DNA of 64,000 nucleotides from Bactericera cockerelli (lineage: Eukaryota; Arthropoda; Insecta; Hemiptera; Triozidae): positions 16,316,564-16,380,563 of the forward strand of contig CM044957.1 in the NCBI GenBank assembly GCA_024516035.1, in the 5' to 3' direction. Below are positions 42,884 through 56,014 of this stretch, one piece after another (within the stretch, counting starts at the first letter, position 1; each line of letters begins with the position of its first letter). A model generated the notes under the pieces. The model saw only the letters and a program-made list of their open reading frames with translations, did not search any database and was not told the DNA's origin. A program made the translations under genes and the position numbers.

Positions 42884-43490
42884 CTTATCTTACAGAAAGA
42901 AAAGTCTTGGAATCATCCAAAAAATTGTGTTAATTTTCATTGCCAAAACCAAAGTTTCAGCCAGTGTCTGTCTGTCTGTCTTATCTAATAAAAAATAAAA
43001 GGGGTTTAATTCAATTATTTTTTTCTTTTCTTTCATAACTTGATCTTTTCGGAACCCGTACTCAATTTACTGGCTATATCAAAAAAAATCAGAGAGTTCA
43101 CCCTCGTTATCATTTTTAATCTCCAGTTGCCAAGATATTTTTTAAAAAGTTGGAAAAATAATCACATAACTTTTTACGAAATTTGACTTAATTTTGAGGG
43201 ATAAGGAAAGTTGTTCACACTCAGTTTATTTTAGAATTTGTTAGGTCCAAGACTTTCCTTTTGGGTTTTTCAGTGGACACAGAACTACTATATCATGAGC
43301 GTTTTTTGTGTGACCTATCAAAAATTGGCAATAATAAAATGTGAACGAGACCAACCTAAATTTATGTTTGTTTTTTAAAAATACATAGGTTCTCGAGAAT
43401 GATATCATTAGGTCTGTAGAAAAAAATCATGTAGACAGGTTATGGTATCAATTACTTCATATGGGTACAAATTACCCCCTAGTGTCTACC
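42884..43490 (+). repeat. Dispersed repeat related to 28020-28660
   Basis: Starts TTTTTACTTTCCTTATCTTA, then CTGTCTGTCTGTC; later AGATATTTTTTAAAAAGTTG. No coding. Confidence 0.4.
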
Positions 43491-43799
43491 GGCTATTGAT
43501 TGGTATTGTATTATTATTTAGGTATTATATTTTTATTGAATTGAGAAAGCATTCTTTATTTATTTGTGTTACCTTCGCTCAGTTTGTTTAATATGAAACC
43601 TAGTACCTATTTTATTTGTACAATAAAACCTTGGTATAGATAATAAATTACACAGATATTGAACGTGAAATTTTGATTTTATTTTCTACCCAACTATAAC
43701 TTTCCAGCATTTCTCTAGAGATATATTTTTTTTTTTGGTTGTTGTATGTAGAACACTACAACAGTAACCAAATATCAACAACCATTTAATTAATCCAGG

Positions 43800-43965
43800 G
43801 ACAGTTTATTGTTTATGCATAGGGTTCCGTTGGCTCCAATGCCACCCCATGCATGAATTCATCATAATTTATTTGAAACTTTGACCTATAATAATGGCAC
43901 CAAAAAACTGCAGGGATAAAATAACTCTTTAGTTCTAATCAGGCAGTGTATATAAAAGTGACATG
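43800..43965 (+). mobile_element. Decayed SINE mixing family B head with family A tail
   Basis: GGTTCCGTTGGCTCCAATGC and CCCATGCATGAATTCATCA follow family B; then TCTTTAGTTCTAATCAGGCA and GTGTATATAAAAGTGA follow the family A end. Confidence 0.45.
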
Positions 43966-46900
43966 ACATACTCTTGTGGGTGAGAAGTGAAAAATACATT
44001 CCTTAAGTGTTGGGTCAGCATCAAAGCACTGAAACTTAAACCTTACATTTCTAGGCTTTGAACCCGTATGCATGTTGAAATTCTTAAAACTGATCACGGT
44101 CATTTTAACCCTAATATCAAAATTCAGGAGTCCACAGGAGCATCACGAGAGTTTCCGCGGCAACTTCCCTCAAAAGAAAACAAAATGTTATGCTCCTCTA
44201 AACAGGAAACTCACAGTGATAAATACGAGTCTCCTTAAAGAGGCCCTACACTACGCCAATATCCCAACCTTCTATTTTTTGGATTACTATAGTTATAGGC
44301 ACTCGATGAGCTAGTTAGCTAATTGGCGCGATTCACTAAAGCCCACGATCAGCTCAGGGAAGATCCTTGCTTACTATTTCCTGTGCGTACATACAACTAC
44401 CTAGCTTATTCATTTTTACTACAATTGAAATAGCGAAATAGATTAAATGAGTGGAAAAGCTCTTTTCTGGAGGTCGTGGGCCCTCACGGCCTGCTAGTAC
44501 AGATATACAGACACAGAAATTGAATTTTTTTGGTAAATGACAATGTATGGTTATGAAAATTAATCCTTACAAGAACCTCACCTGCGAAAGGTAATGCATA
44601 GGAAGGAAACAAAAGACAAGTTATTATTAGTGGGTTTGGTATGTATTACATTAAATAAAATCATATTGGCAACAATATAAAAATAACTTAAACTTAACTA
44701 ATAAGGCACAAAAGTAAATTGAGCCCTTAAATCGTCACCATGTGATATCTTGGAAAAAGTGCAGTTCTTAACAATTATTTTATTTGATACGATATAAAAC
44801 TGGATTTAAATAGTACCTACTTATTGATTAATAAAGTGAAATAGATTATGATGCCATGATTAACATATTAATTTTTTAATACCCAGCATATTTCACTGGG
44901 ACACAATCCAGGTCATTTACATAACATAGCCAATTAGCCATGCCATGTCGGTACGTTTTACACTAAAATAATATGTTTTATTTTAGTTAAGAGCGCAATT
45001 CAAAACGCACATAATAATTATTATTTCCCTATTTAAATTTAAATCTGGTCCTTTTTAGATGGCTCTGAACTTTACTTGATAACTTGATATGTGCTATGAT
45101 AGTTATTTTTCAAAAAAATAACTATTATTTTAGACCTGTAAAAATGTTTGACTGTTCTTTTTTTTTGCAGTCCTTTAAATGTGAGGTCATTTAGAGCTCA
45201 GGCGTAAAGTATGCACTCCATTAGAATAATATCTCGTCATCGGAGAGAGATAAAGAAGTGTGGATCAGATAACAGTGAAGACGTTGGTATAAAAAGACGT
45301 AATTATTTTTTTACATATTTAATCAAAGTAGGGCTTTTTGAACATTTAAGGGACTAAAAGCGCTCAAGACGGTACTATGAATGAAAACATATTGTGTAGG
45401 GTAGGCATATAAAAAAATGGGCCCTTATCTATCATAAAGAGTACATATGAAACGAAAGATATAACTATGTATCTAACATAGATCCAAAATTAAATTTCAC
45501 CATATAGGGTATGCAATCAAAGGTCTTATAATATGTATTTGCAATGAAAGGTCTTATAATATGTATTATAAATAACTATCATACATAACATTAACTACGT
45601 TTTGAAATGGGCACTTTAACAATTAAAAAATGAAGAAATATACTATCATCGTGCCAATGAATTACTATGGCCAACGGATGAAGACATGGGTAATTAACTA
45701 ACAAGTCGATCAGAGCTCATGCTGAAAACTTTTCTAAGAAATCATTGTTTATTTTCATACTTAAAAGGGACTCAAATATTTAAGTTAGTACACAAATCTT
45801 ACATCTATGAGATAAAGAGTTCTTATAAACTTAAAAGTCTTGTAAAAAATAAAAACACATACAACTCAAATGTGAGCTGATTTAAATGAAACCTTACCAC
45901 ACTAATCTAAAAAAATAATGTCTACTAATTGCGTAATAAAAAAGAAATAATACAAAAGAAGTCATCTGTGGACGGATAAGTTTAAGAATAAAATATTGTA
46001 TAATAAATTGTGCATAATTTCATGATAATGAAAAAATATATAAAAATAATTATAAAAGCTTTTTTTTTCCTATGCTACTTATCTTATAAAGGCAGAGTAA
46101 CCCACCTTAACCAAAACAAAATCGATATAGATTGCAACAGTCGAGAAAAAGAGATTATTTTCTTAATATGTATTATTTACTGCTATAGCACATGCCTAAA
46201 ATAGAGATATGAAATACTAAAATTCAGAATTAATATAATAAAAAAAGGGATTTGTACCAGTTCTAGTGTCACAGTAGGAAGAATCAAGAAAATATATCAT
46301 ATGTCCACAATCAGAAATATTAAATAAACCACAAACAAATTAGCAAGTTTTAGATTATCATAGAATACCATAAAAAATGTAATTGTAAAAGGAGAAATCA
46401 AAGAGAGCATTGGTGAATCGGACAAGTTAGATATGGTCAAATTTGTCAATCATACCAGTAAAATCAATATTAACTATCACACGGATGGATAGGAAAACAC
46501 AATTCATGACAATCTCGAGTGAACATTTCCAGGAAGCTACAGTTCTTTCAAACTTCAATCCCTTGGAAACTCGACTAGGTCCTTGAAATAGAAATCTAAT
46601 TCGAACTGAACTGAAAAGCAAATGACAAACTTTGTCATTTGCTGAATATGGTTATTCGGATTCACATGATCTAGTGTTCAATGGAAGAAGAGCCAGAAGT
46701 GTGAAGAAATAATTGTTTAATTGTTTTGTTTGCGACGAGGAAGGGACGAGAGGGTGGTTATCAAAAGACACGAATTTTACATAGGTAGTTGCGTATACAG
46801 GGTGACTATTAAAAGAGTGACAGAATTGTTCCACGGGAAAGATGGACAGTGTGGAATTTAAATTCCTTGAATCGGCTTTATTCAGATGATGAGTTAAATC

Positions 46901-48217
46901 TGTTCAAAGTCACATTTACATTTTTTTTTTACATTTCAAAGTTACATTTTACCGAACAATTAAAGATTAATCACAACATGACTTAGCAAAAATCATGTCA
47001 AATGTACAAATATCAGTTCTGTTAACAATTATTACAACGAAAATGATGGTGAAGCTAAATTAATAGTCAAAATCAAGCGATAAAGTAAGTATGTAACTGA
47101 AGAAATCACATAAGTGAAAGTTAATTGTGAGCCTGGTACGTTAATAATTTTAGTATATTTTTATTTTGTAAGCCTATCTATAAAATACAGAAGCACGGTG
47201 AAAGAAAGTGTCACTACTACCCGGTATCAATCCCGACATTGTTATAATTCAAGTCCATCCTGATTTTATAATTATTATTCGAGAGAAGAAAAAGAAGGGT
47301 CAGGAAAAACACCTATACCCGTCTCATAAATAAAATTGTACAAGACAGAAAGCTGCCTCAGTAGAACTCGTTATAAGAAGGAGAATAAGTGATCATTATA
47401 TTCATGATTTGTCCCTTCCAATATTTAATATTTATCTTCTGTGCTGAATTCTATAGAAGATTATTGAGATTCTTATGGTGGGAAGAACATACAGGGATGC
47501 TAGAAACATTTTCTGTACATACATAATGGTTCACATTATATATCTAAGCTTCAATAAAACTGAGTATAATCCTCTTAATAGGACTTGGAGTGTCTGGATG
47601 ATAATACAATTTCACTGTGAATTCATACATTTTCAAAATTGTCAGAGCTCAACAATAGTCGCTTACCATGCAGAATTGCAGATAGTCCCTGGTGTCAAAA
47701 CAAAGCCAGAGAAAATAGGTATGGTATCTACTCAAATTTGATAATGTTAAGTGTTTCTGTTTCGTCTGACTACTTAACTAGGAGAAATATTTGGCTTTTC
47801 TGCCTAGCTGATAGACGGAAAACTATAAAGAGATTAAATGTACCAAAAAAGTGTTTAAGGGAAAACCCAGCGAATAGTCATTGAATCTGTATTGTTCATC
47901 TAGACGAAGTTCTTTTCAAACAACAAGTCTAGTTTATTATAATACTGATTTTGTGTGTGAATTAACCTAATTTTGTATTAAAGAAAACCTTCACCTGCAA
48001 TTTTTTAATTCAGAGTCAATTACTGAACCAATTAGTGTGAGTTCTATAATTTACTCTTTTTGTTTGTAATCTGGGGGGGGGGGTAATTTAATGATACTAA
48101 TGAGATTTATAGCACGAATAAATGAGATATTGTTTAGAAATTAGACTGTTAGATTTAATGGGACTTTTGAGTCTCATTCTTGCAGGAGTAACAGATTATT
48201 GTACTGGGGGATCTTAC
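43966..48217. other. Unrecognised AT-rich stretch
   Basis: Short local duplications only (for example about 29 bp at 45515-45570). No exon stands out by GC content or splice motifs. Confidence 0.35.
47051..47094 (+). repeat. 44-bp direct repeat, copy 1
   Basis: GGTGAAGCTAAATTAATAGT then CAAAATCAAGCGATAAAGTA; repeated with three mismatches at 48476-48519. Confidence 0.75.
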
Positions 48218-48357
48218 AGCATCTCATTGTAGAGGCCATGAGTAGGGAGTACTCTACAGGAAGCGCCTCCATAGGGGGATCAGGGACAGGAGGGAAACGA
48301 GCACAAGACTGGCGTAGACACCGGCCGCCCCGCCACACGCACTGGAACATGTCAAAC
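48218..48357 (-). CDS. Candidate internal exon, Cys-rich product, unidentified
   Basis: A 140-nt, GC-rich island in AT-rich surroundings, bounded by TTTTCTCTGTTCCCAG and a GTAAGA donor. Of the three frames only one is open end to end. It encodes FDMFQCVWRGGRCLRQSC, then a Pro-rich stretch and a segment ending STMRC. The spacing C-X6-C-X4-C is suggestive of a small Cys-rich domain, but I cannot name it. If the donor is ignored the frame ends at a stop at 48174. No partner exon was identified. Confidence 0.35.
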
Positions 48358-48475
48358 CTGGGAACAGAGAAAAGCAAAGTCTTAGCTCGGATACGAACCC
48401 GGAAACGTCAGATAAAATCACGGCACCTAAAATAGCGTCCAAAAAGAACCCAGGGTTTGAGGTAGGACGCACTTG

Positions 48476-48519
48476 GTGAAGTTGAATTAATCGTCAAAAT
48501 CAAGCGATAAAGTAAGTAC
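48476..48519 (+). repeat. 44-bp direct repeat, copy 2
   Basis: Ends, like copy 1, in GATAAAGTAAGTA, a good 5' splice-site match. The flanks are unrelated. Confidence 0.75.
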
Positions 48520-48589
48520 CAAGGTTTACGAGGTTTTTTTTTCACTTGGTCAACCAAAGGTTTTTTTTAACGGTGGCTGACTTACCATT

Positions 48590-48690
48590 TGGAATAATAG
48601 AAACCGACCTCAGAAGCTAGATTGATAAGGCGGCGAACTTGTAACCTTTAGATCGGTGGTTCATGTCCCAAGTTGAGCAAATATTTAGTA
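48590..48690 (+). mobile_element. tRNA-like (Lys/Thr-type) SINE fragment
   Basis: GCGGCGAACTTGTAACCTTT, then AGATCGGTGGTTCATGTCCC. Resembles the three minus-strand copies at 51.3, 61.4 and 61.8 kb. Confidence 0.5.
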
Positions 48691-48867
48691 AAGTGAGTTT
48701 GAGTAATTGTGATTAACACAACTATGATAACTTTTGAACCAATAGAACACTTTATTGCATATCCAAGTACCAAACAATAATACACAGATGTCATATAATT
48801 TAGTTCATAATTATGTATTCAAGCATTTTAAACACATAATATATATGTACTTTCTACTAACAAATAG

Positions 48868-49045
48868 TCACCAAGTGGCCGAGGGAGCACTAGGCTTGCA
48901 CACACGTTGAATTGGGTTCGATTCCCAGCGCGGTAGAAAATTTTCTGTACTTAGATGTCCGGCGTATAATCATACCTCATGAGGAAAAATGAGTAGTTAC
49001 TTGTAGTGGGTAACGACCAGTGGCGGCATGACGAGAAGCTATCTA
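48868..49045 (+). mobile_element. SINE family D, head and proximal body
   Basis: AGTCACCAAGTGGCCGAGGG, GGGTTCGATTCCCAGCGCGG, then GAGGAAAAATGAGTAGTTAC and GTAACGACCAGTGGCGGCAT. Confidence 0.8.
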
Positions 49046-49469
49046 TTGTAATTGTGATATGATAACACAAAAACCACTTACCTACAAATTTCTATCAACA
49101 AATTTTGAAACCCAAGTTCATACATATAATACTGTTAGGTATTTAATTAAAAAAACAAGTAGGTAGCAAAGAAGAAGAAAATAGTTGTTCTTTCTGAGAT
49201 ACTCTAACACGAACTTGTCATGACACCATGAATGACAGGAAATATGACAAATTAAAGTCATGTTTTTGTCAGTGACGAATTAAGGTACGTCAAAAAGGGA
49301 CGTTTTCTATTTTCATTTGGTTGCACAACTTGTAAAGGAATGAAGATTTGTCATGTTGTAAAAATGTCCACTAATGGTTTTTTGCTTTTTTGTTTCTTCA
49401 AGGGTGGAAAAATAATGTGGCATGAACGTCTAGTTTTTTTCTTTTTAAACGAGAGATAAGATTTTTCAA

Positions 49470-49765
49470 ATATTATATTTTCTCAGAAGTTAATTTTAAA
49501 AGTGTGTGAAGTATAAATTCTTTGTGATCGAAGAAAAAGTTTTTGCACAATATTTGTGGTTTAGCACAGCATTACTAAGAGCATCCAAAACTTTTCTACT
49601 AACTTACTTGATTTACTCTTTTACTCTCGTAATACGCCACAGTCGTTACTCTTATAAGGAACTACTCATTATTCCTCACGAGGCTTGAGAGAACCCCGGA
49701 CATCCAAAGTAAAGAGTAGAAAATATTTAGCCCAGCAAGACGACCTAGTGCCAACCCTGCTGGTC
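49470..49765 (-). mobile_element. SINE family D, diverged copy
   Basis: Minus strand carries the family body and tail (CTTAGTAATGCTGTGCT; GAGGAATAATGAGTAGTTCC) with a weak head. It shares an extra TATATTTTCTCAGAAGTTAA extension with the copy at about 13405. Confidence 0.65.
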
Positions 49766-49839
49766 TTATGAATGGAAAGAAATGAATACTTATCTACAAT
49801 ACTTGAATGCTCAATAAAACACTAAAATACACTGCAAAT

Positions 49840-50350
49840 AATGGACACATTACTTCCTCGTGTTTGGTTCACATCATCGTATACACTAGGCAATAAAAGT
49901 TCATCGACTTTCCTCTGTCGATATATTTTGGGATTTTTACTAAATCCACTTGTAATTTTATTAAAGAAAATTGTCAACGATTCTCTTCGTTTTTTTATAT
50001 TCTTCATTTAACAAAAATTCTGTGGTGGCAAGTTAAAGGACGTTATTTTTAACTTTTTTGTCCAAATTTTTGGATTTCTTTGATATAAAGAGCTCTGACA
50101 ATAATGTGTTCAAAAAATTAAATCATTTATTACAAACGTTCTAGGTAAAACGATAATACTCATTCACATGTAAATTTTCGTCAAAATCGAGTGTACGGTT
50201 CGCGAGATATAAACGTTTCAGTAAAAAATAGAGGTCAGGGGCAAGGTCTTTATCTCCAAGATCCACGGTTTTGAAGTTAAGAAATAAAATGGGACCATCT
50301 ACAACATGTGTACAACATTTCTTTGAAATAAGTATGTTGATAGGGGCATT
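49840..50350 (-). repeat. Diverged member of the 20930 repeat family
   Basis: Minus strand includes TATATCTCGCGAACCGTACA, TCGATTTTGACGAAAATTTA and a CACGAGGAAGTAATGTGTCC end matching 21640-21660. Confidence 0.55.
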
Positions 50351-51264
50351 TTTACGACAACGACTGTCATTGGCAGTCCAGCGTGGAAATTGCCTCGAGC
50401 CTGGTAGGTACCATGTGTCGAGAGAAAAATGATGACAAGTTTGTTATGTAATGATGTGGTATATTATATTAAATAAAGTATATTGAAAATATCTGAGTGT
50501 TGCAAAGAATTTGCTCAGGGGGTTAGGACAAGTTGAATAATAAGATTTTTTTTGAAATCGGAGGATTTTTTTCTCTTTTATTTAACAAAATAAAAAAATA
50601 ATTACGCTATATAATATGGCTACTCTCGGAAGTAATATTTGATTTCCTGTGTGCATAGGACGAGAGAAGAGTCCAAAAGCACGTGTAGAATGCAGACAGA
50701 GTTCCTCGGAAACCAAAAACTCTTTAACCGAGAATGAAATTGAATGATTTTTTTACTTGTTTGTCTAATAATAATGGAAATAAATAATACAAAAGACTAA
50801 TGTCCCATAGCACATTAATTTAATAATAGTTTTCAAGACAGATAAAATCTCGAGAGACGTTTTGTTTCACTTGAATGAGGTGGCATGTCTAAACCAAAAT
50901 GTGGTTAGACTAGTTTCTGCATGGGAAGAAGTCCCATATGGGAAACATTGAGGGGACGGGTTGTTCATAATGGCCAGACAAAACCATAGAACGGTACAAT
51001 TGAGGCAAAGCCGGAAATTGAAAACATTAAGTTTTTTACGTTCTTTTATTTGCTAATTATTTATGTATGCTCTTTCAGATTTTGTGTTGAAGATAGTTCT
51101 AGGGAATCCAGTAACGTTTCTTCTTACTGCTTTTTCACAATGAGAATTAAACATATTCGAACTACGAATGATGGATTACCCTGAATCAAACAGTTAACGG
51201 ACTTTACAAACATAGAAGATGTTAAACATACTTCCGATCTTATGATCAAGCTGACAAATCCGTT
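50351..51264. other. Unrecognised stretch
   Basis: No gene or named repeat seen. Confidence 0.35.
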
Positions 51265-51385
51265 TTATGGACCAACAAAAAAATTGAAGATGCAAACGAA
51301 CTTGGGACTCGAACCACCGACCTCCAGGTTAAAAGTCCGTCACATCATTGATCAAGCTACCCAAGTCACTAGGTCTAGACGTCTA
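51265..51385 (-). mobile_element. tRNA-like (Lys-type) SINE head
   Basis: Minus strand: GGTAGCTTGATCAATGATGT, GACTTTTAACCTGGAGGTCG, GTGGTTCGAGTCCCAAGTT. The TTT in the loop position is Lys-like, but the acceptor stem does not pair well. Confidence 0.6.
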
Positions 51386-51584
51386 GCTGGGGGAAATAGA
51401 TACGCTATAAGCTATGTCATGCCAAAAGGAAATTACACAAATCGATGGCGTCCTTAACAAGGTTGACGTTAGGAAAGGTATCCAGCCGTAAATATATCAC
51501 TTAAAATTAAAATAAAAGAATATTTAAAACATAGAAATATAAATATTATTGATCTATTGCCAATAAGCTAAATATAAATCTTTT

Positions 51585-52055
51585 TTTTTTCCATGAGACC
51601 TGTACAATTCTAAATATTATGATGAGATGCACCTATTTATTATTTCATAATTACATCTACTATGATCATTATAATATAGAAACACTTTTTTTTTTCTTTC
51701 TTTTTTTTTTTTCTTTTCTCCTTCATTCCTTCTTTCTTCTTCCTTTTTTCCACACTTCTTTACCATAAAAAGATATAATTATCTTTTTCTTCCATTTACG
51801 TTTTATTGGACTTTACCTCTTTTTCTCTATTTTTTTGTTTTTTTTTTATTTGTATTATAATTTTTTTTTTCCTCTTTCCCATTTTTTTTTAGTTTTCAAA
51901 GAAACCAACATATTCCTTTTTATATATTTTATAAACACCCGCCACCAGCTTTCAGCTGACAGGGTTGTTTAAAAATACATTTTTTGCCATAATTATATTT
52001 GTCGTGAATGTAGTAATGTAACAAATAAAGAAAAAAAAAAAAAAAAAAAAAAGGA
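51585..52055. other. Long T/C-rich tract and A-run
   Basis: 51685-51900 is a nearly pure pyrimidine stretch; an A26 run is at 52028-52053. It may be the tail of an old retroposon. No gene. Confidence 0.5.
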
Positions 52056-53148
52056 GTGTGAGAACCAAACAACCTCAACCATGAGGAAGAGGTTGAACAA
52101 TGCCAACCCCTTGTAGGTTTGGGAAAAGGCAAAGTGAAAGAAAGGTCTAGAAGAAAAAACTTGATAACGGCTGGAATAAATTTTATTTTATCCTAGTACA
52201 TATTAACATAGTAGTATCCTTCTCGCTTATATTACAGACACATAATTTACAATTTAATGGAATAAGATACACAATTTTCTCACAACTTTCAAAAGCGAAT
52301 AAATAAAAGTGTACAAAATTTCACACGCCAAATGCATACGCATACAGATGTTAAGGTATGTAAATCTTTTTCCAATATATTTTTACAGTAAAGCGATTTA
52401 TCAACTCTAGCGAACAAAAATTATGTTCTAAAAATAACAAAAATAAAGATTTAGAAGCGTCTGTGATGATTTATGAAAGACGAGGAAAAGAAATTATGAT
52501 AATCAAAGAATAACAACTTTCAAAAAGAAAGAGAGTTCCGACCGTTAGATGTAAAAAGCGAAACTGTATTGAATAGAGCTTAACACAGCTCTTTTCATTT
52601 AATCTAACCTATAAGTTTATCAATGGTTAATAATGATAAAAAAATCACAAACACAACACCGTTAGTAGAGTTCCATTTCAGGTAAATAAGTTATGGTTAT
52701 TTCCGTCGCTAGTGACAGATTATTTTTTACTAGGTAAATATTCTACTAAATCTGCTGAAGTAAGTAATCGGGAAAGTAAAAAAACTTAGTAACCATTGGG
52801 TAACACAGCAAGATCTAAAAAGTAATGGTAAACCATAATCAAAGAGTATCAACAGTTCAAAAGACGAGACTGCAATTTATCATCTCTGATCCTAAAGTAT
52901 CAACTGTAATGAAGAGAAAGATTGAATTTTTGACCAGGATGAAGAATATTAAATAACTATTGGCAACTATCTCAGAGGTGACAAATACAAAATGCTACTG
53001 ATTGTCTTTAAGGGGAAAATTCAAGGAAATATTTCAAATGGACGACCAAGGAACATATGGATAAACTATATTAGGTGTTGGACAGTACTTTCATAACTTC
53101 AAATGATTAACAAGCTAAAATTAAGAGACGAAACTGCCATCATGATCA
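52056..53148. other. Unrecognised AT-rich stretch
   Basis: Nothing recognised. Confidence 0.35.
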
Positions 53149-53244
53149 GTGGTCACCAACCTTTAAGGATTGGAGACGTCGCGTCGCGGCGCGCCGCGAC
53201 GCGACGTTACAATTCTTCATGTAACGCCGCGGCGTTACATGAAG
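53149..53244. other. hAT-like end next to two perfect GC-rich palindromes
   Basis: CAGTGGTCACCAACCTTTAA from about 53151 resembles a hAT terminus. 53176-53207 is a perfect 32-bp palindrome (half-site ACGTCGCGTCGCGGCG). 53215-53244 is a perfect 30-bp palindrome (half-site CTTCATGTAACGCCG). The matching opposite hAT end was not found. Confidence 0.75.
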
Positions 53245-55605
53245 TTTGTACTAAAGATGGAGAACTTTCTTTCTGAACTTTGACCAATGTTCACCCAGAC
53301 AGCCAAAGACAGAAAGGAAAGAAGAGACAGTGTTGGGAAAGCAGAAGAAAGTTTTTCACACGCTATAGTGGACAAACCCCCGGCCAGCAGAGAAAGCACG
53401 GTGGACATTGGAGAACACAATGGAAGATCAATTCTCTCTCCCTCTACGTATTGCACCATCGGGATCAATTTTACCGTTAGAAAACAAGATATTCTCTTTT
53501 CTTTTGAACTTTTCTCCCCGCCTGTCCCTGTCTTCTCTCTCACACGCACTCTCCTCGGAACTTTCACTAAGGAAGAGGTAACGGCGCTCTCACACATTCT
53601 CTTCTTTCTGCTTCCTCATAGTCCAGCCGAGTCCCAGGAGCAAAATAATTGAGACATGCATCACTCAGAGTTGGCAGATATCATCATCATAGGGTGGCGT
53701 CATCGTGAACGATGGTAGCAGACAGTGGAGGAATGACTCAGCACTTCTACCACTGTCTTTACAAGGAGGCTAATAATTGACAAGGGCCCCCCGAACCAAG
53801 CCAATGCTGGTCTACTCCCTGTTTATAGTCCCCCAGCCAGACATTTGTAACAAAAGGAGATGAAATATTATTCAATAAAATGACAAGACATTAGTCATTA
53901 GGAAAATCATCCTTGTAAGCTTTGGAAATACACCTAAGTATATCATGTTAACGTCTATTGAATAGCTGTTGGTTTGGGCTAAATTGTTCAACTGAAAATA
54001 TGTTATCAATTTTGATGGCGTACGGCATTATTCTCAAAGTCTTAACAATAACCTAAAAATTAAAATCACCTTTCAATGCAAAATGCATAAAGTACGCAAA
54101 CTTTTCTAAAGCTCAAAATCTAGGAAGAATACTCAAATTTAAGGGCAAAATATCAAGACAAAATCGGAACAATTTTAAATTTCCAGTAGGTATTGCGAGG
54201 GTTCGAATTTGAATAGTCACCCATACAAGTCCTAAACACCCTGGATGTTGCACAATTTCGTCTTTAGAGTACACTCAATGTTAAACAGCAATGTGGTCCG
54301 CTAATTTTCAAGTGCCTTTGCAGTGTCACATAATCACACAGCATAATTTTAGTTGCCACATTCTGATACTTGTATCCAAGTAGAATAAATAAATTACTCC
54401 GTTCTGAAACATTGTTGAAAATTTTACGAGCAAGCTCCTTGCAGTGCCTCCATGTGGCACACAACTTTTACCAAAGCGTCTTCGTCGGAAGAATAGGAAC
54501 ACCTGGCGAAGAGAGCTTGGTGGGGGTATTGCAAATTAACTTACAACTGCATTTTTTATGAATTGGCGAATCTCTCAAGGGTTGTGAATTTTCTTTTCTT
54601 ATATGATGTGATCAAAATAAATGGACAGACAAGAAAGGATTTGGCATAATCCTCTTCAGTTCTGATGACCCATGGGAAAAGAAGGAGCGGTTCATACAGG
54701 TGTGAGTTCAAACACGACACTACTTTGTCTCGATGCCGATGGTTGATCGCAGTTTATAGATTTTCCAATTTTTATACGAGATCAGGAAAATCTTATATAT
54801 TTTGTTGGTTTATCTTAAGAATAACTAAAATTAGTGAAAGGCTGTTAAATTTCAGGAAAGGAAAATATGATGGCGCATTGGGACTGATTGTCTAGATAAA
54901 TTACTCGTCCATACCAATGTTCTAAACACGCAATTTTCGGTGTACATTTTTCGAGAACAATAATCAGATAACCGGCCAGGAATAAGGCATATCAAGTAGA
55001 AGAAAGATCAAGAACAGGACATATAAGAAAGGTCAATAGAATAAGAACTAGGAGAAAGATGAAGAATAAGACATAGAAGATGTGTCGGGAATACCTGAGG
55101 CTGAAGGGACGGGGACGCAAGAGGTTGCCAATAAGACCCCCTATTTTTTCTACCCTGACGAGATGTAGTTCTCACAATTTTATTTCTCTTCCTGTTGCGA
55201 AACTTTCGTACCACTTTCTTTACGAGAGGGAGAGTGTGAGATAGTTCATTTCACGTTTAGTGCCTACACTATCAAAAATATAAGGTGTTTCGGTATTTCA
55301 TTTTACACATGGTTCATACGGCATTAAAATAAAGAAAATGGAGAGAAATATCACGGATCCGGCTATTACAAGACCAGTCATGCCATGGTTCACCCCGTAA
55401 AAAGATACAGTTCTTGTTCTATGGAACCTAGCAAGATAGTTAAAAAATTTCGGTTAATTCCTTCATTGTCAATTTGTTCTCTCCTGATGATCTGATACTT
55501 GTCTCACCTGTAAAAAATATTGAAACAATGTCCACCCCAGTAAAGCAATTTTGAAATAAGACCAAAGATCAGTGAAATCGGAGAACTGATCGAGAATACT
55601 TGAAA
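53245..55605. other. Unrecognised stretch of mixed composition
   Basis: ORFs of about 120 codons overlap on both strands at 53235-53652 but share no known motif and lack convincing splice sites. The rest shows nothing. Confidence 0.35.
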
Positions 55606-55915
55606 ATGATGAGATAGACACAATTTTAGAACAAGAAGATATAGTGAGGTTCATCAAAGTGCAACGACTACAATGAAGAGGGCATGTGGAGAGAATTGAT
55701 GGTAACAAGATGCCAAAGACAAATCTCAACTCACAGCTTCAGAACACAAGAGTAGGAAGGCCAAGACTACAATGGATAGATAACATCAATGAAGACCTGC
55801 TTCACATGCAAATAAAAAACCCGCAACTTAAAATGACAGACAGGACAGCATGGAGGCAGATAGGCTAAAGCCCACAGAGGGGTAGTGCCGTATAATGATG
55901 AATGATGATAACAAA
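55606..55915 (+). mobile_element. LINE ORF2 3' end, truncated
   Basis: Reads RGHVERIDGNKMPKTNLN, GRPRLQWIDNINEDL, DRTAWRQIG and AKAHRGVVPYNDE, with stops between: the common C terminus of non-LTR ORF2 proteins. It ends in a (GATGAAT)-type tail. 5'-truncated, as is usual for LINE copies. Confidence 0.75.
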
Positions 55916-56014
55916 ATTTAATATTGATTTCTGATAACCAAAATAATACATGTGTAAAAGATAAGAAGTTGTGATAGGCACACTGATGAGTATTTTGTAT
56001 TTTTTTGGCTACGC

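Noticed and set aside
48174..48377. Big-defensin-type antimicrobial peptide
   Set aside because: C-X6-C-X4-C and a CC near the end are suggestive, but a cysteine is missing, the spacing is wrong and a donor interrupts the frame before the CC.
53235..53652. Overlapping 120-codon ORFs on both strands
   Set aside because: Neither shows a recognised motif; both cross compositionally biased sequence next to the palindromes.
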